In this document: positions 47,411-59,742 of the stretch, in pieces
How positions within the stretch are numbered: the first letter of the stretch is position 1
Layout of the letters: each line of letters begins with the position of its first letter
Source of the DNA: Filosporella fistucella
Lineage: Eukaryota; Ascomycota; Leotiomycetes; Helotiales
Length of the DNA: 64,000 nt
NCBI GenBank assembly: GCA_030077755.1
Contig: JAQJZZ010000018.1
Span: 2,570,008-2,634,007, forward strand
Reading direction: 5' to 3'
Notes under the pieces: model-generated
Database searches by the model: none
Told to the model about the DNA's origin: nothing
The model's input: only the letters and a program-made list of their open reading frames with translations
Made by a program: the position numbers and the translations under genes

Positions 47411-49663
47411 AAATTTATAATTAATCCTTAGTCCTTTTATTTCTTCCTTTATTCTTTTCTTTAAGAATTAATTCATTTATATTTTTTTTTCTAAATTATC
47501 CGATGCCTAAGGATTTATAATTACGCAATCCTATAACCTTTATTATTTTACTTTATTAAGGAATATTTAGCTATAACGGGTATTAAGTATTAAAACTTTA
47601 TTAAAAATAAAAGTAATTAATAAATAATTATTTAAGATATATATAAAGCTCTTTTTATTAATAAAGTTTACTTTAAGAGTTAGCTTATTATAAATACGAT
47701 TTAATTTACTCTTATTTAAGGCTAATTTAAGCTTATTATTATTAATAATATCTTATTAATTAATTCCTCTAATTCGGTCTTCTTTACGTTTATTTTTATT
47801 ATTCTTCCACTTAATAAAGGCTTATATAAACGTGTTAAAGCGTATTATATTAAGTATTTTAATATCTTAATCTTAAAGGTTATTATTATTATAAGAATAT
47901 TAAATTAATATTTGAGAAATTCATAGCGTAAAATTAAATATAATTAAGGTCCTTAAGCTAAAAAAGGGCGGACTCTGCTTTAATTAATAAAAAAGCAAGC
48001 TTTATATTTATATATTAAAAGGCAAGCTTAGGCAAAATTCGCACTTAATAAGAAGTTAATTTAAGCTTATATAAGCTACTTAATATAATAATATAAACCA
48101 TATTTTAATATGCCTTTTAAATCCTAAACCTTTTATTTCCTTTATTTTAAAGAAATCCTTTCTTAATTCCGCTGCTTAAAGAAAAAGCCTTTAAATAAAT
48201 CTTATAAAACCGTATAAGATACACTTTAACTTTAATAATAAACCTATAATTATTATTATCTTTTATAACATAATAATATTTGAATTAATAATAAAGGAAT
48301 AAATTTAATATGGAATTTTAATAAGGGCAGCATAAGAATTTAAATAATGCGAGGAAAGTATATATATATCTTAAAAGGATAAAAAGATTATTATATGTAT
48401 TTTCTTAAAAATTAAAGGCAAGTAATTATAATTAAGAATATTCATATATATGGTTTTCATATTCTTAAAACTTAGATAATTAAGTTAGCGCTCTTTATAA
48501 ATAATTATTTTAACTTAAATTAACCTAATAATAAACTTATTATAATATTAGAAACTAAATATATAAACCTCGGTTTAATATAGCTAATTCATTTTATTAA
48601 ATATATTAATCTTTAAAAAGGAAGTAAAAGGAAATCTATAATTTTACTTATAAATAGCTATTTCTTTCATTTCTTTAATGCTTTTAAAATAATAGCAAAA
48701 GAATATAATATAATACTTATAGAGTTTATTTCTTATTTTACCTATTTTCTTTAACCTTTAAATATAAAAGCTTTTAATTAAGTAAAGTTTTATTATTCTT
48801 AATTTATTAATAAATCTATTTATAAATATAAATTTAATTATAATATTATTAGCTTTATATATAATTTATTAAATATTTATAATTACGCTCTTTTTTAGGT
48901 AATAATAAAATTAGGGTCCTAAGTTATTAAATTATAGCGATTAAATAAGTATAAAATAATAGCGTAAATAAAGGTCTTTAAGCCTAAATTATTATTATAA
49001 TATATTAAAGTAAATTGGCTTAAAAATAGATTACTTAATTTAAAGACTTTAAAAGATATATTTATAAGAATTAAGGTTATAAAAGATTTAATTTAAGACC
49101 AAGGTGCTTTTTTATTAAGCTTACGATAACGTTAAATTAATTAAATCCTTTATAAATCCATTCCTATTATCTTATACTTATAAATCCTATAATTCTTAAT
49201 AAGATTAATATAAGAAGCTTAAGTTTTATGAATTAAGAAAGATATATTAAGCGATTTATAATTAATTTAATAAGAGAACCTATAAATAATTTAAATTTAG
49301 GGTTTAATTTTATTAATATTAATAATTGCGACTTTTAATTTAAATTATAAAAATAGAGGAAGCTTAATATAATTAATATGCATTCTTTATTTTATAAACA
49401 TATCTTTAAATTTAATAAAGATATGCATTTATTATATTAATAACTTTATATGCAATTAATATTATATAAATTAATATGCATGACTTATTACTTAAATTTA
49501 TTAAGAATTTATAATAAATCAGAAGGAATATATTCAATTTTTATATTAAACTTATATACTTAAGATATTAAATAATTTAAAAAAAAAAGAAAATATAAAT
49601 AAATTAATTCTTAAAGAGAGGGATAAAGGAAGAAATAAAGGAATTAATGATTATATAAATTTA
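47411..49663. mobile_element. RIP-degraded DNA transposon with ~90-bp TIRs
   Basis: The left end 47411-47500 and the right end 49571-49663 are inverted copies (shared cores ATTTCTTCCTTTAT and TTTAAGAATTAAT in opposite orientation), by eye about 80% identical. The interior of about 2.1 kb is AT-saturated and no transposase motif can be read. Length and TIRs fit a Tc1/mariner or pogo-type element, which is inference only. Confidence 0.55.
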
Positions 49664-50747
49664 ATATTACTTTTAAATATTAAGATAATATAAAATATAT
49701 TAATAAGTATATTCAATTTAAATGCCTAATATTTTTTATAAGAAAAATTACTTTATTATAAGGTTTCATATTAATTTCTTTATTAATAATAATATTATTT
49801 TCATATTTAATATTAATAAAAAATTAAATATTTTACTTAATTCATTTTTATTTTTAAATTTTTAAAGAATTTATAATATTAATACTTTATATTAAATAAA
49901 TTTTATTATAATGAGATTTAACCTATTAAAAACTATTAAATTATATTTTAAAGTTTTATTATTTCTTTATTATATAATAAAATTATATTATATTATTTAC
50001 TTAATAATAGATTTAAGATAAATTAAAACGGAAATTAAGGATATTTATATTTATATATTATTAATTAAATATAATTATTTAATAAATAAAATATTAAGAA
50101 TAAATTCTTAAGTATTTAAAAAAGGATTATATATTTAAGAAGATTTTATTTTCTTTTTTATTCTTATTTTTCTCTTATATTCTTTTATATTATCTTAAAA
50201 AATAAGATTTATATTATAAAGATTTAAAAAATAGATAATACTTTTTTATATAATATATTCTATTATATAAAAATATTTTTATTAAAAATAAAATTATAAG
50301 GTTAAAATTATTAATAAATATATTAATTACTTATTATATAATAAAATTAATATTATATTAAATTTTTAAAATGCTTTTATTTATAAAATCTTTTAATAAA
50401 GATTTTAAGGGAAATATAAAATAAAAATCTAAATAAATTAATATTTATAAATAAGTAAAAAAATAAAAGATTTTAATTATATAAATATTAAACAGATTTA
50501 TTTTATTAATTTAAGAATTATCTTATATCTTATAAAATTAAAATAATTAAATTACTTCTTATAGGATGGCCCTTTTAATGGTTAAAAGGAGTTCTCGGAC
50601 CTAGTTATGGTTTAGGCTAACCTTAATGAATCCCTGCTTCTTTTATAAAAGGTTCTTTTATAAAAGGGGTTTAGGGAAAATCTTAATAAGTCTATTCTTT
50701 AATCTATAAACTATCTTTCACTATACTTTATTTATTAATTGCCCTTT
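49664..50747. other. Very AT-rich region
   Basis: No readable gene. GC content rises from about 50,560, marking the leader of the next relic gene. Confidence 0.5.
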
Positions 50748-52043
50748 ATGGACTTAAAATATAACCTAAAATACCAAGTATTAATATATAAACCTTATTA
50801 GACCTATATTAAGCCTAGTCGTAAGAGTATTAAGAAATACCTATAAAGTTAACTATATTGCTTAATAGGCCAGACCTTAAAAAGCTATTTAGAGTATGCC
50901 AATGCTTTGATTTTATATTCGCTAAAAAGTCTCTAAAAGAAAAAGCCTTTAGGGAGGATGCTAGCTATTAAGCATCTTAAGCTTTAAATAGACTACTAGT
51001 ATTTATTATATAGGGCAAGGGAATTCCTTATTAGTTATTTCCCATATATGCAGGATTATATAATAGTCTATAATAAGAAGGCTAAGGAATATAATAAAAC
51101 GCCGCTTTAAGAGGAATATTTATTATAAAGCTACTTTATAACTCGGAGCCGGGTGGACTATTTTATAATAATTAAAGAAGAAGCAAAAGATGGGTTTAAA
51201 GGGATTCCTATAAATTCTATTTTATTATTATAGCCTAAAAAAGACTTATTTATTAAGCTAGAAAAGGATTATAGAAATATAAAGGTGGATATTAAGGAAT
51301 AAGCTAGCATTATTTATGATATTAGAGATTCCAGGTTAAAATAGGTGCTATAGCTATATAACCTAACCGGATTTCCATATCACATGTCCAATTTAAAGGA
51401 TAAGGAGATTTAGAGCGTATATAAGCTACTATTAAAGAAAAAGCTTAACTCGAGTAATAAAAATGCCTAGGATCCTAATCTCGTCCGAATTTTGCATATA
51501 GCTAAGGCTATGCTAAGAGATATATACCGGTTATATAATAACACCTCGCCCGACTAAAAAATAATATAATAGCGGGCCAATATTTTAAATGAAGTTTACG
51601 CTAGGGCATTTAATAAAGCCGATAGGTTTCGGTATTTTAAGAATCTATTAATATTAGTTATATACTTTATTCTAATAAAGTAATTATTAGTATATTATTA
51701 TCGAGTAATATATTATAATAATAGTCATTTTACTCGAGCCTAGCTAAAATAGACACTATTAGGGGACGTTATCTAGCCAATTGCTTAATAGATCTAGGCT
51801 ATAAGGAGGGTGAATGCCGCTTTCTAGACATGATTATGCCGCTTTATTATAGGGTATATTATTAGCTAGGGGGGCAAGAATAGCTATAAAAGCATTTCTA
51901 GCAAGCTTTTAAAATAAAACTAGCTTATATGCTCTAATTAAGAGAAATTGCTAGCCTTCGTGGGACCTCGTATATCCAGGCTAATTGTGTAGCTACTAGT
52001 GCCCTGGCCGAGTTTTAGAATAAAGAATAAAGCTAACTTATAA
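50748..52043 (+). pseudogene. Relic gene, 432 codons, unknown family
   Basis: From ATG 50748 (MDLKYNLKYQVLIYK) one frame runs to TAA 52041-52043 with no indel, interrupted by about 31 in-frame stops of which all but one are TAA or TAG. Between stops the translation is clearly protein-like, for example RAREFLISYFPYMQDY, DPNLVRILHIAKAMLRDIYR and ANILNEVYARAFNKADRFRY. There are no Cys clusters, no membrane segments and no motif I recognise; it is rich in Lys, Tyr, Leu and Ile, as expected for a helical intracellular protein. It points toward the telomere like all genes in this compartment. Decay by C-to-T change at Gln codons fits RIP. Confidence 0.7.
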
Positions 52044-52106
52044 ACCCTTTTATATATAATTAGAATTAACCCTATATTTTTACCCCCTTCACCTCTAAGG
52101 TCCAGG

Positions 52107-52172
52107 TTGCGGGCGGCGGCCGGCTAAGCGAGGCGGCCACGCCTCGCCCCCGCGATCCTCGACGGCGACCGT
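52107..52172. other. GC-rich islet with palindrome
   Basis: A sharp CpG-dense block (GCGGGCGGCGGCCGGC) in AT-rich DNA, including the perfect hairpin GCGAGGCG-GCCA-CGCCTCGC. It lies about 380 bases before the start of the large relic gene; it may be a promoter remnant. Confidence 0.6.
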
Positions 52173-52546
52173 GGTAGAGATAAATTAATCTAGGGCCAAA
52201 TCAGGTGCTAATCGGATGCAAATAGGCTAGGAATTAATCGCGCATCGCATGCCCTTTATTCCTTATCTTTATCTTAATTATAACTTCTCTAATTTCATTT
52301 CGATAAGGACCTAGGCTTATCACGTGGTGTTATGCAATACTACATTAAGCTTAGTCGCAAAGCGTTACCCGATCTAGTAATATATAATATCACATGATAT
52401 TTAATCCTACTTACCTTAAAATAATCTCACCACCACGACCACTGCTTATCCCGATATCAGTTACTTCTCCCCTAAACAAATACCACTTATGCCACATTTC
52501 TTCCCCAAGCCCCTCTCGAATTATTACCGTATTACCAGCGGTTAAC

Positions 52547-55500
52547 ATGCCACCAAAGCTATCGCCGCGAGAGAGAAAGCGCCGAGCCATTGAGCGAACC
52601 TACCGGTGGCGATAAAGAATCGCAAACCGCGGCTAGTAGCCTACTCCACCAAGCTCCTTTATTCCTGCTATATTCCCTGAGCCACCAAGCCAAAATATAG
52701 TAGCATCTTCCTCATTTACCATAGCTCTTCCAAGCGGCGCTAAATCCATACCTCTGGTACTTAATACTCAATACCAGGTGAATTGCGATACCCTATACCC
52801 TTAATATCTTTAGGCATTTAGCTTACTCAATATATAGAGTCGAGTCCCTCGAGTAGTAGGACGCTATAGTCCACCAAGGTTAGGGTCACCATTTAGGCCG
52901 CTATAAGTAGATAATAATCCGAGTCTTAATAACCACCAAATAGACCTTGAGCAGACCTTAATTCCCCCTCCTGCAATTCCTCATCCGGCTTTATTATTAG
53001 AGCCCGAAGAAATATACTTTCCTCCTAGGTCGCCTACCCCTCCCTTTATCCGCGAAAATAATGAGCCAAATAGAAGCTACTCTAGCCCCCGACTCCCAAG
53101 TGATAACTCATAATCACGCAGCCCTCTATCATCTCATTATTCCGAGCAAATACATGGGCTATCGAATAGCAACTCGGTCTCGAGTAGAGATACTATCCAT
53201 TCATATGCAGAGTCCGAACCGAATTCTGATAATTTATACGCCTACTCGCTACCCGATACCGATCCGGGCCCGAATTACCAGCAAAGCGCTAGGGATATTA
53301 GCTCTAATAATAAATCAGCTTATATATTACCCGGGAGCGAGCAAGAGGAGACCCGATCCATTAAAGATGAAGAATAAGCCCTTAAAGACCAGCTACTCGG
53401 GATGGATTTAAGGGGCGAAGAGAGTGATGGGCCTGAGCTAGAGGAGGTCGAGGGGGACGGCGAGGCAGAGGAGATCGAGGTGGATAGAGAGGCGGAGGAG
53501 ATCGAGGTGGATATCCCGCTTGAGCTTGCTCGCCACTTAATACGCTTCCAAGGGTGCTTTATAGAGAAGCACGAAGAGATCGCGGATAAGCATCAAATCG
53601 ACTTTGAATTACTTACTCTTAAGTAACACTTAACTCTCCAAGAATATAATACGTTAATTATAAGATGTGATTTGCCCGAACGGCTATCTAAGGCTAACCT
53701 GCTTATATATTCGGATTATGACGAGAATATTTCGCGAAGCTGGTTAGTAGCATTTAAAGGCCTAGTCCACTTTATTACTCCGCAAATTAGGGTCCCAGTA
53801 AGGAGCGATTAGGAGTCAAGTAGTATAGGGAGTAATGGTAAAGAGGAGCCGGATATATTAGAGCCCCTAACTCATTTGTGCCTGCGCTGCTCCCAACATT
53901 GGATAGACCAGACCGAGGCTCGCTTCGATATCGATAGCTTTCTTGGGTTTACTCAAAGCCCGGCCTTTGCCAAATAAGGACTCCTTATTACATTTTACCC
54001 AAAGTTTAATGCTAACCTTCATACGAATCTCAAGTTATTTATAAGCGTGCCAAGGACCATAACTCGGGGCGAAAGAGTTATAGAACGGACTTATAAGGTG
54101 CTATTACATAAAGTTCCATACTATTGCTAGGGGAGAGTGATTGGTCACGATGACATTAGTATATTCTGGTTTTTCCCGCGCATGTACGCATTAAATTTTA
54201 TAACCAGTTTCCCTGGAACCGATAAGAGTATAGGCCATAGTTTATTATAGCTATAGACTGACTCGATCCTGATCCCGGCTCTATTTCGTCACTATTCGGG
54301 TTCGAATAGATAGCATTACCCCTTATCTTGGAGACATGCTCGCCGGCAAGCGTTATCCCACTGGCGAACTAAACCTTTATTATCCAATGATAAAGGGGAG
54401 TCGGAATACCGCGCACTTGCCCTATACTATCCTCTTTACCCTTTAGCGCTCGTTGCAATTTGGCAGGATATCTAGGAGCAATTGCTCCTCTTGCCGAATC
54501 AAATTTTCCGTGGCGCTTAGCTTTTTTTCTCGAGCAAAAATACTAAGATCCAGTACTCTGCACTAATAATCGCCGAAGCTTGGCAAGCGTTTAATACCTC
54601 TCTTTCCAATGCTATAGACTTCACCTACTTGCAGCGAGATAAGTATTAGATTAATCTTGGTAAAGAGACCATCTGCTTAAATTATAAACTCAATACGCCC
54701 GCAAATGGAGGGATGTTTAAAGCCGACTCGATGCCGATCACCTATCTACTCCGTACCTATTGCTAAGAGAGTTTTGCACGTTAGGCAGAATTATCTAAAG
54801 GGAAAAGATTAGTGAAATCCAGACTTTATCCTATAGCTATGCTATGAGATATAAGTGATATAACCCTGGAAATGTTAAGATTGAGCAAGAAGCGGCTAAT
54901 TGGCTAGGTTTCATCGCAAAGCTATAATTCCATTAAGGAATTCTTTAACACAGCCAAAAATAAACCTTTCTCCCATAAATCTTTAAACCAAGTCGGTTGG
55001 GATAATGAGATTAGGAAGCTCCTATACCGGCTTGGGAAAGGTATATCCGAAAAGGCAATTAAGGGAATTCTCGAGGGATATTAACGAGATAAAGGATTCT
55101 TATATGATGCTATGACGGATAATGAAGGGCTATCGTTTGGCTGCCGCGAAGAGCATCGCATCTCACTATTATTCATGGATCAATTAAAAGACCGCTTACG
55201 GACGATGAACGAGTGGGATATTATTCGGGACCGAGTAGATATAGACATGGCACATATTTGGGAGATAGCTATACCCGATTACATGTGCTTTCTCTATCTT
55301 AATGTTAATAAGTATATTTCTCTTCTAAAATGGCTTCGTACCCTAGACATCACTGGCCGCATTAGTTACGAGCACTGCAAGTTAATGAGTATGCTTACTC
55401 AAGCCTTACCATTCACCTTTAACTCCGGACCAGTAAATATAGGCACCGAGATCTGGAAGATAGAATTTGAGCGACGGAGAGGCGGAGGGCAGGTCATTGG

Positions 55501-56698
55501 TATGGGATTAGGCGACACTATGGCAGCCTATGGGTATGCATGGTTTCCCTTGCGAATAGATTGGGATCGGTTTTAATTCCTGCTAGAGTTTACTTAAAAT
55601 TTAGCCTTTAATAATAGTATGCTTCGCGAGATATACCGAGCCAACTGGAAGGTTATCAAGGATGCTAAGGAAGACCTAGCCCGACTTAAAGCTATATTAT
55701 CTTGGCTATGGTTATACCAATCGGACGATACATGTCTTAAGTGGATTTTAAGGTACCTCTATTACATTTTAATGGTAGCTTACCGTAAGGAAGTCTTCCG
55801 TTATTGGAAGGATCTTATCCGGCCAGAATTCGAGGAGAAGGCTCTTTTAGGAGATATCCCCCTCTATTGGCAATCTATTCTTAGCCATTTTAGACCCGAA
55901 TCGGTTGAGAAACTCCATATTATCGAGCCTCAACGGATAAAGACAAAGACAATAGAAGCTATTGCTAGCTATCTATGGGATCCTAATATAGAGGGCGAAA
56001 GTAGTTTAATGCGGAAAGGATGGGAGTTAGCACCATTCCGGGTCTTAGCTCGAAAAGCAGAAGAGTTACTCGAGTATTACTTAGGAAAAGAGCAAATGGA
56101 AGATTTTCGAGAATCGATTAAGCGGTATTTTATTACAACCCATTAGATCTTCCCGCAGCCGACTACTATCAAGTTTGTTTAGCGCGGATATAAGAATACT
56201 ATTTAGTGTTTCGCAGTCTATTATCTACGTTTAGCATTCTCAAACCACTGGCCTAACGATAAAGCATTTCCCCCTAAATGGTTATTAAAGACTGCCTTAA
56301 GGATGCCGGATATATATAGACCACACGAAGATTATTACCTTATAGCAGAGGCTAAGGCTAATAAATGGATGCCGGACTAGCGACCTGTAAACGGCTATAA
56401 AGGCCCGATTATGCCATACCTCATAGGCCCTAAGGAAATTATGGGGATCCCATATACGAGTAGCTTAGTCGATATCCAAGATACCCTCGAGCGCTAGTGG
56501 ACCGAGATACGGGAAAAAATGGGTAATGAGGAGGAGGCGATTAAAACATTATAGAGGAGCGCGTAAGGGGATATCACAATTGTGCCTGTATACTTTCCTA
56601 GTTCTTTCTAGTATAGGATAGATTGTGAATAGATAGCCGATAGGCATTATCTCATTATAAATAAATTAGCTTATTGCAGCTTATTTATCTATTATTAA
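52547..56698 (+). pseudogene. Large relic gene, ~1,383 codons, unknown family
   Basis: One reading frame from ATG 52547 (MPPKLSPRERKRRAIERTYR) to TAA 56696-56698 stays in register over 4.15 kb. I count about 35 internal stops: 34 TAA/TAG at plausible Gln positions and one TGA near 54,845. The predicted protein has a basic start and a Pro/Ser-rich region (about residues 40-280). An acidic stretch follows (EESDGPELEEVEGDGEAEEI, 53,420-53,530). A long globular part follows, for example CREEHRISLLFMDQLKDRLR and RYLYYILMVAYRKEVFRYWK. I recognise no domain. Isolated open pieces (53402-53626, 55112-55576, 55619-56146) are parts of this one gene, not separate genes. It might be cargo of a mobile or subtelomeric element. 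Confidence 0.75.
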
Positions 56699-57156
56699 AC
56701 TTAATATAGAGTTCCATCCTAGGTCTAACCCTTACTTATTCCCTCTTAAATAAATAGAATCTTAATTATAATTATAGGGAAGTATGGGCACGCGTATATA
56801 TCAAGTATTAAAGGCAAAGTAGCCTATCTTCTTAAATCTTATACTTAAAAGCTATAAAAAAGGCAAGCTAAACGTAAGTAAAAAGGATATTATTTAATAA
56901 ACTTTGGGTAGCTTATCTCTTTTTACTTATATAAAATAATTAATCAAAGCCAAAGTCTTATTTAAAATATACTATTTACAAAAATTCATATTTAAAGATA
57001 AACTTTTAATTTGATTTTAAAAGTGAATTAATTAAATCATATCCTAAGAGGAAGGGACCTAGCTAGTCTATATAAACCCCCCCTTCTTCCTATTCTCTTA
57101 GATTTTCTTTTCCTTTAATACAACTTTTTTTTTGGTAAGTTGCCTCCCTATTTGAC
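56699..57156. other. AT-rich spacer and promoter of the next relic gene
   Basis: A TATATAAAC box near 57,080 precedes the leader. The same box with similar flanks occurs before the paralogous gene near 59,390. Confidence 0.55.
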
Positions 57157-57305
57157 TCCTATTCGCTCCACCCTTTCTCTAATAAGAAGTTAGATTTGGG
57201 GACTAGCGAATAGGGAGCGAATCGCCTCCTATTCGGTCCACCCTTTTTCCAATTGAGAGTTGGATCAGGGGACTAGCGAATAGGGAGCGAATCGCCTCCT
57301 ATTCA
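57157..57305. repeat. 70-bp leader repeat, 2.1 copies
   Basis: TCCTATTCG starts at 57157, 57227 and 57297, and the two full units share GACTAGCGAATAGGGAGCGA. The CCTATTCG core recurs around both paralogous relic genes (58,696; 59,463; 61,037). Confidence 0.85.
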
Positions 57306-57433
57306 CACTTTAATCGTCACTTATTTGCCACCTGTTTATTGGTTAACCGTACGTTAGTCACCCTCTAACCACATCCCACCTTGCATCTCTTTAGAACCAA
57401 ATCACCACCTATTCGCTACCTTACCGTACCATT

Positions 57434-58690
57434 ATGCCACCCAAGTCGACCCCCCCCAAGGGAAAAAAGAGTGTCATTGCGAAGGTCGCCAAGGGTGATT
57501 TTAACTCGGAGAAGCCCGTGAAAGGTTTGCAATTGGACAAGCTATCTAATAAATCCTCGATCTTCACTCACTAGCCATTTTCCATCCCCTCGGTACGTAT
57601 TTTTATACTAATCGACTCCTACCCCCTCACGATTCGCTTGCTAATTGATTCCAAAGACCCAGATTGTCGGCCCCGCTTATGCATCTAACCAAATCCATGC
57701 CAATGGCGTCTTGATGGCAAATGCTTGCTAGTAATATATCGGCGCTTTCGCTTACATGAGCCTCTCCAACGTCTTCGGCCGGGGTATGAAGAAACATATC
57801 GAGCCCTTTTAATAAGTGATCTTGATCTGAGTGACCGCCGATTTGCTTGCTAATAGCCCCCGAATAGCTGCATGATCTGCCCTAAGTACGGCGTGAATAG
57901 CACTTAGTGTGGTCGCTACGTCGGTCTCGGAAAGGGCACTAAATGCCAATCCGCTGCGGTATTAGATATGGACTTTCGGACGCTTGCCATTAAGATCGTC
58001 AAAACCGCTACCAAGTTTAATAGCATCCTAAAAGGTCACAAATCCACTACGCTTAACGAGTGGAGAGACGCAGATAAGGAAATTGCTCTAGAGTTAAAGG
58101 CTCTCTCTACGAGTTTTATGCGCATAAAAACCGGTGCCGTAGTGAGTTCCATTCTCTCTAGATCAGATTGCTATTCGATTGCTAATAGCCTAAAAAGAAG
58201 CGTGGAATCGCCCTCCCTAAAACCCCTGCCAAAAAGCGAAAATACTCCGAGTTTGCCGCTAAGCAGCATCTGACCCAGCTTAATAAGGACCTCAATCTTC
58301 GTTATAATAGCGTTAATGCGAAGCTTAATAATATCTTAATTAACCAAATTGAGATTTTGAAGGGCCTTTAGTTCGTCGTTAATAAGGTGAAACTTCTTGC
58401 TCGGTAAGTGCTCTATTTATTTATGATTAGATTCCTATTTACTCACTATTTATAGCCGATTTATTCGGGCCCGGGCTCGTATTAATTATCTGGTAGACTT
58501 GGTATAGAGCATTGGTTACGTCGTGAACGATATTAATGCAGCTATTAATAAGGGTCAAGTTAATGCTTAGGGCAATCCTATCAAACCCCGAAAAGCTCAT
58601 CGTTTGCTCTTCGATTTGGATGCGTTTTCTAACCCATCCGATAACGAGTCGGAGGAATAAGAGGATGAGCCTAAGGAGGAAGAGGGTTAA
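57434..58690 (+). pseudogene. Relic of a small nuclear Cys-cluster protein, copy A
   Basis: Five exons join with coherent phase: 57434-57592, 57657-57815, 57857-58141, 58189-58403 and 58456-58690 (about 350 codons). Introns are 41-64 bases, GT-AG, often ending GCTAATAG. About ten in-frame stops are all TAA/TAG. The product starts MPPKSTPPKGKKSV. Exon 2 has GPAYASNQIHANG and NVFGRGMKKHIEPF; exon 3 has the Cys cluster CMICPKYGV..CGRYVGLGKGTKC. Exon 4 has a nuclear-localisation-like PKKKRG and KKRKYSEF, then a helix; exon 5 ends in an acidic tail (PSDNESEE.EDEPKEEEG). It may be a DNA- or chromatin-binding protein (inference). Its family is unknown to me. Exon structure is preserved although the coding sequence is broken. 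Confidence 0.75.
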
Positions 58691-59742
58691 TTTAGCTCCT
58701 ATTCGCTGGCGAATCGGTTATGGGTGGCTGGTGGGTAAGCCAGCAGCTATATTCGGGGCGTTTGGGAATAGAACTTATATATAGATTTTCTTACTTGCTT
58801 TTAACCATCTAATAGGGGGCGTTTAAGGGGCGGATAGGCGTTTAATGATAGGCGTTGATACAATGATACCCTTATGGAATTAATACTTTTAATTCAAAAT
58901 TAACTTTTCTTTTACTTGTGGTTTAAAAATAAATAAGTCGCGAATAGCTATCTATCCAGTATCATTTATTAATAAGCTAAGTAGCTTACCTAACCTTATT
59001 TATTTACCTTTAAAGGTATATCGCATTCTTCTTAGCTACATTTTAAATATTTTCTTTTAAGCAAATAAAATCTCAAATGAGGCTATAGGCAAACACGGGC
59101 GCCCACAGCTACTACTTTAAAAGCAAAAAGTAACCCAATTAAATGCCATATTTCCTTATCACCTTAAAGCGGGGTAAGTATAATTTATTTGAGTGGATGT
59201 GAATCCATAAAATATTCGGATAACTAATATACTTCTATTTACATATAAAATTATATTACATAACAAGTCACTCACTTAATACTTAGATTCAAATCCTTTA
59301 CTATTAAAGTCAAACTTATTATATATTTTCACAAAGTAAATTAACGCTTAGGATAAACCCAAGTTATGATAAGGGTATAACTAATTATATAAACCTCCCT
59401 TATTCCCTTTCTCATAACTTATTTTATCCTTTTTTATAATTCTTTTTCTTAGTGAGTCCACCTCCTATTCGATACCTATTCGATATCTATCCGCTCTACC
59501 CTACCTTCCACCTAGTCGATAGCTATTCGCTCAAGCAATCAAGACTAGGCCTTGGGGTTATTGCCCTCTAACATTTTCTCTAATACTTGTCTTGAGCTAA
59601 TAGCTACCGAGTAGATGGTGAGTAGACTATTATGAGCATGTTATTCCCCATAATCTTTATAGCTAATAGCCACCTAGCATCCAACCCTCTACCATCCACT
59701 TAAGCCTCTATCGCACTCGCTTTACCCATTATTCCCTCTATT
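58691..59742. other. AT-rich spacer between the two paralogous relics
   Basis: The 3' flank (GGGTGGCTGG..AAGCCAGCAG, then a GGGGCGTTT block) is matched by the flank of copy B after 61,031. A TATATAAACC box lies near 59,390. Confidence 0.55.

Noticed and set aside
53061..53411. Separate 116-aa gene
   Set aside because: It is in a different frame from the continuous relic 52547-56698, whose own frame is protein-like across the same bases; it is a shadow.
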